Source: Populus alba
Taxonomy: Eukaryota > Streptophyta > Magnoliopsida > Malpighiales > Salicaceae
Direction: 5' to 3'
Assembly (NCBI RefSeq): GCF_005239225.2
Contig: NC_133290.1
Span: 10,672,204 to 10,736,203 of the forward strand
Length of the DNA stretch: 64,000 nucleotides
The notes below the pieces were generated by a model. That model made no database searches. It saw nothing but the letters and a program-made list of their open reading frames with translations, and was not told where the DNA came from. The stretch's first letter is position 1. The number at the start of each line of letters is the position of its first letter. Both the position numbers and the translations under genes were made by a program. This document shows, in pieces, positions 35,461-47,500 of the stretch.

Positions 35461-35556
35461 GGACATTTTCAAGGAAGAATAATGTTGAAGAAGGAATGAC
35501 AGTAGTAAGAGTTCAGAGGATTTTCAAGGAAGAATAATGTTGAAGAAGGAATGACA
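35461..35556. repeat. Local direct duplication, 37-bp perfect copies
   Basis: ATTTTCAAGGAAGAATAATG followed by TTGAAGAAGGAATGAC occurs at about 35464-35500 and again at about 35520-35556, with 20 bases between the copies. Confidence 0.9.
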
Positions 35557-35626
35557 TTTTAAGGCAAAAATTAATATCATGGAGATATTAAGTTTCAAGT
35601 ATTAAGTATTTAAGTGCTTTATTTTG

Positions 35627-35667
<41 letters not shown>

Positions 35668-36813
35668 GTATTAAAAAGTTAATTACGAGAGCTCATTCAC
35701 CAACTTTCATTTAATTTATTATAAAAACCCATAATTATAAATATTTAAAAAGAAGTATTTCTTTTCATAAGTATCTTTTTCTTTTTTATTCATTTACAAA
35801 CTAATTCAATAATAAACCGCAGCCTAATAGGAAACCAGTTTTAAGAGACGGGTTGTTTTTAGAGACATGGTTAGAGACACTCGTGTGGTGGAGTGTGGAC
35901 AAACTGTCTGAAGCCTTTATGTCCTAAGAATAGGAAAAAAGTTCTGTTCCTCGGACGAATTTTATCCGACAATATAAAAATGTTTTTAACTTTCAATTGG
36001 TTTGGAAAATGTTTAAAATTAAGCTGCCTTCCCTTTCTTCCAGTTAAAACGGTAACAACAGGATTTATTCAGACATCCTTAAATTCGAGTTTTATTATTA
36101 GTTTTCTTTTCTTCCTGATGATGTAATATGCATGCTTTTTTCCTTTTTCTTTTTCTTTTTTTAATAATGATGCACCCCACACACACACACACACACACAC
36201 ACACTTCAATGCATAAATATTTTGTAAAATCATGAGATCTATCCCTTGTTGCCCAGAACAGAACTTGATAGTATGTTTTGCATGAAAATATAAAAAAGAA
36301 ACTGAGGCATATCCTCTTCAGCATTGATGCCTAGACTCATACGTGAAAGTCAAATGGCACATAACTAGTAAAAGTAAAAATGAGAACGCATGAAACAAGG
36401 GGAAACAGGAGACTCATTTTTCTCTCCACACTCTCTGAGAAAATTACTATAGTATCACTATGACATCCAGGTTATGAAAATCATCAGCAATATAAATTGT
36501 TCGGTTCACCATGAGAGCAACAATGGGAACTAGGAAGTTTCCTTTTTGCAGTACAACTGCAACAAAACTGGAATTTGAACAACTTCAAAATGTACTGAAA
36601 TATTATTTATCCAAATGATGAACTAGTTATTTGACTCTTGGACAATGCGGTCACCGCATAATCCAATGCCATCTCAAATTGCAGCCATAGCGCATTTAAG
36701 TTCACCATCTGAGTGTAACTACTCTGTATATTGCTGTCAAAATTTACTTTCTAGCTAAAACTTTCTGAGCATCTTTTCCAAGTACAATACACTCGCAAAG
36801 ATAAGTTGGAGCT
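35557..36813. other. Intergenic region with two microsatellites
   Basis: TA run at 35629-35664 and CA run at 36178-36204. The last few hundred bases are probably 3' UTR of SLOW GREEN 1. No other gene seen. Confidence 0.5.
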
Positions 36814-39800
36814 TTACTTCCTGTACGAGAATTCAGCTTGAAACTCCTTTTGAAACCGCTCCCTGGACTTGGTTTTTGCTTCCAATACAACATCATCAAG
36901 AAATATCCTTTGTGGAAATTCTTCAGGCACAAGACTCCGATACGTCTCAAACTGTTCTGCAGCTTCTTCTTTTCTATCCAACAGACTGTATATTATTCCC
37001 TGCCACAAATTCCCGTAATTGGTTATTGATAAAAGTAAAACTATAATATTTAATTCTTTATGCTATTCAACTCCATTCTGTTAATTGCAATCCTTAGACA
37101 ATATGTCATCAATATTTGCTACAGGAGATTGAGGCTTTAGACACAGCTTTTTCTTTTGCAAATTTTGTGAACTTGTAATAACTCAATATCATATCTGCAA
37201 CCCTGCGTGCTGCTACTAGTTATATCTATGGGTTGTTTCAAACTTGGAATGACACTTGCAAGAAGTAGCAGTTAAGGGTATAGTTTTTCTTTTGAACTCT
37301 CGACAGAATATAAATGGTGGGGACACCAAACCCATATCTTAGATTGCACGAGTATTTGAATAGAGATAACAGAGGATGACTCGGCCTCTCACTCTTTGGT
37401 TGGGAGACTGTGCCTATCTAAACCTATTTAATTATTTATTTTTATTTAGTTTTTTATTATTTGGTTTATTTATGTTAGACAATTTTAATTGATGGAGTGA
37501 GACCAATAGTTGGTTGTTTTATGGTCATGTTATTTATATGTTTCTTTTTTATTTTGTGAGACAGTTTTTGATGATTTAATAAAAATAACAGACCATTCTC
37601 TTTTCGTCCTAGCTTTTTTTTCATTGCTTTTAATTCTTGGCTTCTTCTTTCTTTCTGTACTTTTATTCTTTTTTTGGTTTATTATCCCACATTAATGGCA
37701 TGCTTCATAAGTTACATGTTATGGACACCTGCAACTTGATATAAAGTGAAGGAAAATTGCTTCAAGATAAATGTATGAACGTTATGTGCATATTTGAACT
37801 CTTCAAAAAGATGGTGCAGGCCCTCAAGCTTTTACCTTAGGAACTGAAAGAATTAATTGTTATCCATTTGCAAGCATTAACATACAATTAAAACAAGCTT
37901 ACCTGGCAAAGATAAGGTCGAAAATCTCGTGGGTTGTCACTAACCAGGCCTTGAAATTTCTTCAAAGCCTCCTCAAAATCCCCCTGCAAAGTATGCAAGT
38001 TTTCACATATTAAAATTGAAAATCAAGTGGTTGACTTGATCAATTATCCTAGGTCCCACCAATCAATATTTCTACTTTTTCGAGTTCTACATCATTTGTC
38101 AATGCTCTATTATTTTAAGCATGCATTTGCATGAAGTATTGGGTGGAACAATTTTTACGAGGCCCAACACTCATCCTACTTGACCCTGGAAAGAAAGGAC
38201 TAACTGGTAGGATTCACCTTGACAACATGCATTTGCGCAATTAGAATTCTAATGTTTCTCTCCTCAGTGACTCTTTTTTCACGATGGGCAACTTCTAGAG
38301 CTTTATTCAGCATCTCAAAGACAGCAGGACCTTCAAGATTTTTGTGCATAACCAGTGCTAAACCCTGCACCAAACAGAGAGTCAAAAGTATTTCTATTTT
38401 CCAGTGAAGAGAAAGAACACCAAAAAGTCACAGATGTTGGTATTAACATAGAAATGTGATGGTAAATGGATGTGCTACAAAGTTATATAGACAAAGTTTC
38501 TCAAAGAAGTCCTATACCACCATGCAATTCATTCAATCTCCATGGCTGGTATGGAGCTAATTGACAGGGATATTTGTAAACACCAAGGTCTTGCCAAGTT
38601 GTTCATAGCTTTCCATCAACTAGCAATCTGCACTAGCAAAATCTGATGAAGATGACACTCATAATTTATGGAAACACAAGGGACTGTGGAACCCTTAATA
38701 AAAAAATGATCGAGAAGGATTATGTTATTGTTGTTTAACGAATATTTTTTCATTCTAATTGCCAATGAGAAAGCTAATGGTTAGTTGAATACCATGATAG
38801 CAGGAGCGGTAGGAATGTAATTTGATTACTTCTGGAATGACTGAAAAATCATTCCTATGCCAAATCCTCATTATGCTTCAAATTAGTGACACACTTGAGA
38901 TTTTGAAATTCTAATTAGACATTGTAGGTCCTTTGCGCTTTGCCTATTGCAGTATAACCAAATAGAAAGGAAACAGTTATAAGAATACCAACATTTAAGT
39001 AATTAATCAGGTGAGCCAGTACCAAGCTAAGAAATTGTTTGCCACAGAGGCAAAGTTCGTGTGTTGGTTTAACTTATATATGGGTTTCAGCAACTTATGG
39101 GACCAAATTCAAACCCAAGGGACTACAACTGCCAACAAGAAAAATGAAAATTGATCGCTTGTCATTATAATATGTTACTATAAAAATCTAATGGTCAACA
39201 AGAATCATTTCAGTGGTCTCTAAACCTCCAGCATTTTTGAATTGTTTCCGAACACATCCGTCCTCCCTAAGGATTTCTCCCCTAGCCACCTTTCTAGTAG
39301 TGGAAGATCTTCAAAGAAAGGAGCTAAGAAATTTGAATAACAAAATTTGGAACTCGAGAAAAAAAATATAGGTGACAGCCAATTGTATTGAGAACAAGAG
39401 TTTGCCCATTGAGGAGATGCCTTCTTAACAAATACATGAGAAGAAGCTGTGTATAAAATAATCCCATCACAGAGTACACCAATTGGAATGGCTCAGTGCT
39501 TTCAAGCTCAAGCCTTCGCTTCCATCAATGCCATGGAGTCTCTGTTCCCATACTGAACAAGGAGCAGTCTTTTGGTAAAATTAAGAAAAGCTTTATGAGG
39601 ACAGTTACAGATATGGTTGTACATCTTCTTGTGCCTGTTTAAACTAATTACATATCGCTCTAGGAAGCAGTTATATTGACCAAATTATTTGCCTTCCCAT
39701 ATTCCAACTCAGTTAGCAGTCAGCCTCCAAACTTTCAAAACAGATAGCTTGCAGAAATGCTTATGTGCTACCTTGCAATCATCTCAGTATTCATATATAG

Positions 39801-40617
39801 GCATGCATATTATGAGAAAACAAAAGCAAACGCACCCAAGTAATAATTATTTTTGCTGCACACGGATGCAGCTACTCACTTGTAGGAAAAGAAAGATAAA
39901 CGGAAAACAGGAATACCAGATCAAGAATCATACGTGCAAAGCTCTAAGCAAAAGTGGTCTCTCTTCCAAGATTTCGTTGAACAACCTTTTAGCCTTGTTC
40001 AATTGCCCCATCATCTCATAACAAAGTGCCTCCAAAAGCCTCCATTCAACTTCCTCGGGCTCGATCTCAATCAACCTCTCAACATACTTCACAGCCTCTT
40101 TAGTATGTCCTCTCCTCATCTTCCCATGCAGAACCACCTTCAATGCCTCCACATTCCTTGGCTCCTTCTCCAAAACCTTCTCATACATCTCCTCGTCCTC
40201 ACTTTTCTCCATCTGGGCATCTCTCTTTCCCTCTAAATTCACACTACCAGTACCACCACTTGTTTGAGCCGGAAGTGCCAAACTTTGCCTAGTATTTAAA
40301 CCAAAAGAACCAATAAAAATGAAGGCCCCAACAAGGGAAACCAGCACCTTCTCAGACAAAAAACTGGTGAATTTGTTGTTTGTTTTGGAGATACTTGAAG
40401 TGGGTATCTGAGGAAATGGTGACTTAGAACAGATATTTGATGAGATGTGCAGTTTGTGCCTGCTGTGGATGTCGAGTGGATTCATGGAACATAGTACTGG
40501 CTTCAGAGAAGTGGAGGAGTTACAGTTTTTTGACGATTTCAAATTCTGAAAATGTGAGGGTGGGGAGCATGGAGAGAATGTTTTTATTGAACCCATTTTG
40601 GATGATGAAGCAATCAA
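36814..40617 (-). CDS. SG1: SLOW GREEN 1-like chloroplast TPR protein
   Basis: Four exons on the minus strand: 39934-40617, 38218-38364, 37903-37983 and 36814-36999. They give 365 residues with all junctions in phase 0. The first ~85 residues are Ser/Lys-rich and fit a chloroplast transit peptide. A hydrophobic segment follows at 91-107 (VLVSLVGAFIFIGSFGL), as in SG1 proteins. Tetratricopeptide repeats cover about 140-345: 'EMYEKVLEKEPRNVEALKVV', 'EAVKYVERLIEIEPEEVEWR', 'KAKRLFNEILEERPLLLRAL', then two more across exons 2-4 ending 'QFETYRSLVPEEFP'. In Arabidopsis SG1 is needed for chloroplast development and early greening (established). An alternative start eight codons in (MGSIKTF) is equally plausible. 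No broken frames. Confidence 0.92.
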
Positions 40618-40866
40618 TCAAGAAGATTGCCCATTCAAAACCCTGGCACTGGCTACGGCTAAAGGGGTTTAAGAATCGGTGTTCCAATCTTCATGACACA
40701 AACGATGATGCCAAGATGATAAAAGGGATGCCTATTATTTATAGATAGCTACAACTCAGCCCTCTAACTATTCATCTTACTATTCAACAACCCATGAGTT
40801 GCTAATCTCTTATTTCTCTTCCATATTTGACTTTTTAACCTCTAATTTTTACCTTTTGAATCACTA

Positions 40867-40903
<37 letters not shown>

Positions 40904-41596
40904 TGAGTTTCATTATTAATGAAAGTGTAGATTTGTAATTCCATAAAATTAGTGTAGTGTGTTAATCAGATTAAATTATTTTTTTTTCTTTTTTAGTTTT
41001 AATAACAATCTTTAGTTTAATGAATTTGAAATTATTCTATTAAATACTGAATTAAAAGCAAATATTATGCTTGTTTGGGAGTGTAATAATTTATGTTTTT
41101 TAGTGTTTTTTAAAAATATTTTTTATTTAAAAATATATAAAAATAATTTTTTATTTTTAAAATTAAAACATCAAAATTATATATAAAAAAAATACTAAAA
41201 AATTAATTTAATACTTTTTCAAAACTAAATGTAGTTTCACTTGCAAGTTTCAAATAGATAAAATTAAAAGTAAGGGATTCAAATAGAAAAGTAATAAGAA
41301 GTTGGAGTACCAAATAAATGTAGTTTTCTTCTCTCTAAAGATGTTTCGACTCTATTAGTCTATTTTACTTTATAGTGTTGAACCCGGTTCAATTCCATCC
41401 AGGGTTTTAAACAGCCTCCTCCTCTTTTAGAAAACCTGACCTAAACCCTCAAAAAATAACACACTGACACAGAGAGACTCTAAGAATCATCACAGAGAAG
41501 CAGCAGAACCGGCGGCGGCGGAAACTGTCCGTCGAAACGCAGAAACGAAAAAAAGCAACCTAAACACGGTCGATAAAATAGGCAGAAGCTATAATA
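40618..41596. promoter_or_regulatory. Shared divergent promoter region of SG1 and the acetyltransferase
   Basis: About 980 bp separate the two opposite start codons. It contains an ATT microsatellite at about 40869-40903 and AT-rich sequence. No single element could be fixed. Confidence 0.4.
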
Positions 41597-44500
41597 ATGA
41601 GGAAGAAGGTGGACGAGAGAATCAGAACACTCATAGAAAATGGTGTTAAATTACGCCACCGTTCTCTCTTCCTTATCATCGGCGACAAGTCACGTGACCA
41701 GGCACGCTTGCACCCTTTTCTGTTCTCTTTCAGTTTTCTTTTTTAAATAATAACAAGCAATAATTTTCCACTGCGATGCAGATTGTGAACCTCCATTATA
41801 TGCTAAGCAAGGCAGTGGTGAAATCTAGACCGTCCGTTTTATGGTGCTACAAGGATAAACTTGAACTTAGCAGGTTCATTTTATTTTATTGAGCTGGATA
41901 TTGGATTTAATTTGTGAAAAATAAAACAGAAGATTGATTAGTTTTTTTTGTGCGTGAATTTGTGACGCCAGTCACAAGAAAAAAGAGCAAAAGCAGGTGA
42001 AAAAGTTAATGCAGAGAGGACTGTTGGATCCTGAGAAAGTTGATCCTTTTTCGCTCTTTCTTGAGACCTGGAGGTTTGATCATACCTGTTTGTATAAGGA
42101 TACTGAAAGAATTCTCGGTAATACTTTTGGAATGTGCATATTACAGGTAAGAAACTTAGCTTGTGTGTTTTAATTAATTAATTTATATTTTGTCTCTCTG
42201 TTAGTTATTCTGAAGAAGAATTATTGTGTTGTATTTTAGGATTTTGAGGCTCTGACTCCAAATTTGTTGGCTAGAACGATAGAAACAGTTGAAGGTGGTG
42301 GATTGATTGTGTTGCTGCTACGCTCTTTATCTTCGTTGACCAGTTTGTACACAATGGTCATGGTATGATTCTCATCTCGTATATAAGCCTTTTCGGTTTC
42401 TACATTTCTTGAGTGGACTGCAGATGCAAAGGATGGGGAAGATGGCTTATGTTATCTTTGTTTTAACTCTTATAATTTGATGATGTTTCATTTTTGTGTC
42501 ATTCAGTGGAAAGGAATTGGAAATGGAATAGGTGATGGTTGAAACTGGCCATTAATATTCTTCCTTTTTTTATATATATAAGATATATGCGGCAACAACA
42601 CTGCTATTCTTTGAGCTTCTCATCATGCTTAAAAAGTAAAATGCTTATATAAAGGTTACCTGGTTTTAGGATGTTCATGAGAGGTTTTCGTACCGAGTCC
42701 CATTCTGAGGCAACTGGGCGCTTTAATGAACGTTTCTTGTTATCACTTGCTTCGTGCAAAGCATGTGTGGTTATGGATGACGAGCTTAACATTTTACCTA
42801 TTTCTTCTCATATAAGGTCAATCACCCCAAATCCCGTTAAAGAGGTGTGGCTTCTTTACTGACTGCAACAATTTTTCATATTTTTTTTCTTAGAGTTGCA
42901 TATTATATTTTTTTTCTGTGGTTTGTAATATCATCATAAAAATATTATGAAATGCTAACAGCATAGCTATAAGATTTTTTTCAGTGTTTTCTTCATAGCA
43001 AGCAATTCTTTCATTATGACATACTAACAGCATAGCTAATGCATCAAGTATTCCAGTTTTATCTAAATGTTTGAGTTATCTTATCTCCTTTTCGGCTATT
43101 AAAGGATTCTGAAGGGCTTTCAGAAGCAGAAAGAAACTTGAAGAATTTGAAAGAACAACTCCATGAGGATTTTCCTGTTGGTCCTTTGGTCAAAAAGTGC
43201 TGTACACTAGATCAGGTAGAGAACACCTAGGATTTATTTCCCTGAAAGTGGATAACTAATGTGGCCGATACTTCATGGATGTCCTATTTGTTCACATTAA
43301 AACTTTTATGTCTTGTAGGGAAAGCTGTGATCAATTTCTTGATTCAATTTTGGATAAGACGCGCGCAGCACAGTTGCTTTTGCTGGCTGCTCGAGGTCGT
43401 GGGGAAATCTGCTGCCTTGGTTTAGCAGTCGCTGGGAGCTATTGCGGCTGGGTAATGGTGGATAAAAATGCTACATGTTTCTTTTATGCTGTATGTTTAT
43501 CCTAACAGACCTTGTTCATTCAAAATAATAATATAAATAATAATAATAAATGCTGTTGACAGGTATTCAAATATATTTGTTACTGCACCCAGCCCTGAAA
43601 ACTTAAAGACTTTGTTTGAATTCATCTGCAAGGGATTCGATGCGCTTGAATACAAGGTACAGTTTACTTTTGTCCCTTTTCTTGGATGATATACAGTTTA
43701 CTTTTGTCCCTTTGCTTGGATGATATGCTTTATCATATCAGTATGAACCATTTATACACGCTTAGCACACTCTTGTTGTTTTTACAGTTTCATTTTTCTT
43801 TTAGCATGTGATTTTAGCAAGCCAATATTTTCTAGTTGGATTTAACAAAGGTCAGTCAAAGGAATATGGACTGTTAAACAAAATTGGCAGTCAGCTTCTC
43901 TTTATATTCATAACAATCTGTTAGAGCATTTCAACTGGCCATGTATCCATAATTTTGTTTCCCGACAACATTTATTATGGAGGAAATGGAGTTTATTTTT
44001 GCAATTTTCTTTTACTCGGGCAGCTTGCTCTACCTTTAAGTTCAAAAAAGGAAAAAAGAGCGTGTCCATGCTACATGGATTTTCTTGTTGCATTTAGTTT
44101 TCTGCTTTCTTCTCAATGCATGAATATCTGGACATTGTTCAGGTCTGAAGCAATTGGGTGTGATCTCTTCAGTCCAGTTTTAAAACATATGTATATGTCA
44201 TGCACGCCTCTCTTAAGACATTTTTTCCTGTTTGCTCTATAGGTTCACTTGGGTTTCTGTACAAGTATTGGCTGTCATTCACCCTTTATCTTAAGCTTGT
44301 GACCTGGCTTTTTTATTTGCAGGAACATATTGATTATGATGTGGTTGAAAAGTGCAAATCTGAGTTCAAAAAAAAAAGCTACTGTGCGCCTTAATATCTT
44401 CAAGCAGCACAGACAAACAATTCAGGTTAGAAGATAAAGGATCTTACATGTAAAATGTTGTTCTTGGTTAATTCATTCGGTTCTATTGTTGATTTGTGAG

Positions 44501-47500
44501 GATCTTCTACATCATGTAATTAATTGCCTAATGTATGTGGTTTCTTGCATTTCCTTGCAGTATTTACAGCCACATGAACATGAAAAACTCTCCCAAGTTG
44601 AACTGCTTGTTATTGATGAAGCTGCTGCAATTCCATTGCCTGTTGTGAGGTCCCTACTGGGTCCATATCTGGTTTTCCTTTCATCAACTGTGAATGGGTA
44701 TGATACTTTTATTGTAACTTAAATTGGAAGTTATCGTTTTCTTCAAGAGACCTTTGATTTCCAAAGAAGCTTCTATTTCCTTACTCAACAATAGTGATTT
44801 TTTTTCCATTTTTCTCTTTTTAACCATGCTAAGAAGATTAACTCTAATAAAGCTATGAAGGCATGCTTACATAAATGTATATTTGTCTTTCTACTTAAGC
44901 TATGAAGGTACTGGCCGATCCTTGTCACTAAAACTTCTGCAGCAATTGGAAGAACAAAGCCAGATATCTTCTAAGAATGTGGAGGGCTCTCTTTCTGGTA
45001 TACATTTGCACTTGGTTCTGATAGCTTTATGATGAGTCTGCTAAGAATGAATCTAGTGCTGCTAGGAATGTATGTGTTGACTTATTATAAGTATTAGGCT
45101 TAAATGTTTCTCATGGATATCTGTGTTGAATGTGGGGAATTTTCAAAATATAATGCTGAACTCAGCATGATCATATTTCCAACTCATTTCCAGAATATTA
45201 TGGATATTCTTTTTGGGCTATATAATCCTGTTGCTCACTTGTTATATGTTAACTGAAATTGATGAAAATAGTGCAATATTTTAGAATGAATGTGGTGACT
45301 GCCGTGTCCTATCAGGCAGCTATATGTTTTGGGCCACAATCTCTTGAATGGTTTCTGCCTTCACTCATATGGTTCCAAGGACAGTAGCACTCTTGGTGTT
45401 GTCTTGGTTCACAGTTTTTGAAACTTTTAAATTTTGTAAACGTAGGCTATTTATTTGGAAAATTTGCTGTTTTCATTATTTCTTTGTATACAGGTCGTCT
45501 TTTCAGAAAGATAGAATTAAGCGAGTCTATCAGATATGCTTCTCGTGATCCCATAGAATCCTGGCTCAATGCCTTACTGGTGTCTCGATGTTGGCGAAGT
45601 ATTCAATACCTAGTATCAAGCAGGTCAGAATTAAGTCATCAGCTTAATTGAGATCTCTCCTTTTATGAAACATCTCCATTAACTTTATTGATGTACTGCT
45701 TTTTTTTGTTTGCCCAACTAGATTACCCCTACCCAGTGAATGCGATCTCTATTATGTCAATCGGGACACTCTTTTTTCATATCACAAAGACAGCGAATTA
45801 TTTCTGCAGGTAAAATACTCTGTGATTTTGATGTTTTTGTATTTTAATTTATTGGTAGTCAAGGTATGGTGCTTATGGTATCTTAATTTCATGTAGAAGC
45901 GAATGTTATCGGCACTATATGTTGCGTCTCACTACAAAAACTCTCCTAATGACTTACAACTAATGGCCGATGCTCCAGCACATCATTTGTTCGTGATGCT
46001 TGGTAAAACTTTTTTTTTGAACTGATGTTATTATTATTTTTATTTTATTTTATTTTTTTGCATGAGATTAGGTTTTTGTACTAAATATTATATGTATGAG
46101 CGCGGTTACAAGGCCCTGTTGATGATAGTCAAAAAATCTCGAAACTTTGCCTGATATCTTATGCGTCATCCAGGTAAACTACCTAAGAGAGGACACCAGC
46201 TTTGTTGTGTCACTATTTTTCTGTAGCACTTTGTCATTTATTTTCTTCGATTAATTTGGTTGAATTTAAGGGGTGAAGCTGATTAGTCTTTTTCATCTCT
46301 TTTGGTGTCTTCTTTATCTCTTTTGTTTCTGTTTCTATTTTTGGCCAATAAACAGTCCACAAATATTTACCTTTTGGATTTGATGGTGTATTAAGAATGC
46401 TGTTTGGGCATCCAATGTTAATTGGCCTACAGTAGCCATCTAGTGGAGTTGAATTAGCAATATTTACTTCAGACAAGCCAAAAGTTTTTAGATTTTCTTT
46501 GTTCATAGCTAATGTTATTCTACAAATTACCAAGGTCCCCTCTCCTAAATACCTGTATTTCCACATCATACATCACATTTATTTTCATCCAAACCCTACT
46601 TTCCAACTGTATGCAATCAGTCTTAGTTTCTGGTTTGGTCCCTACTGAGCTGTATGTTGCTCCTCCAACTAACTGTTGTTCAACTCAAAAATTTTCTCAC
46701 TTTTAGCAGTTGTTTGTAATCAGCTTTTGTCCATGTATTCTAGATGTAATCCCAGGCTATATCTCATTTTGCTTAACTTGAGAGGGATTTTTGTTCTGTG
46801 CTAAGTATTGTTCTTAATATTATTGTTGGGTTATATGCAAATGTTCTTCCTAATTTTTGTAGTCATTGGAAATTTGCATAAACATTATTTATGATTCTCA
46901 TTGCTATTGGTTGTCTTTATTTACAGGTCTGTCTTGAAGGCCAGATTTCTCGTAAATCTGCAATCCAAAGCTTAAGTGAAGGTCATCAACCCTCTGGGGA
47001 CCAAATACCATGGAAATTCTGTGAGCAGTTCCGTGATACAGTTTTCCCTAGCTTTTCAGGTGCTCGTATTGTACGCATTGCCACCCATCCAAGTGCAATG
47101 AGGGTAAATCTCTATCTTAATGATGCCAGATTGAGTCGCTTCAGATTCTTGTAATGCATTGTAATATACCATTTTTTATGTGGTTTTCAACACAGCTTGG
47201 ATACGGTTTCTGGCTGCAGTAGAACTCTTAACCAGGTTTGTCTTTCTCTAGCTTCTGACATTATCATTGAACTAGATATAGATATTGCACTTGATCATGC
47301 TCACAACTGGTAAGGTTGACCAACAAAAAATTGCAATAAGAATGGCATCTGCCTTTTTCCCCCTTGTTGTGTTTAGGTGATTTTTAGATATTTGTTGTAT
47401 AATTGGTGGTTAAAAAAGATGACCTGACTTACAAATTGTGACCTAGGTTGTGATCTTAGATCAAGTATCCTTTTTCAGCAAGAATTAGTTGAACTGTTAC

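Noticed and set aside
39689..40236. Plus-strand frames overlapping exon 1 of SLOW GREEN 1
   Set aside because: Antisense shadows of a well-supported exon.
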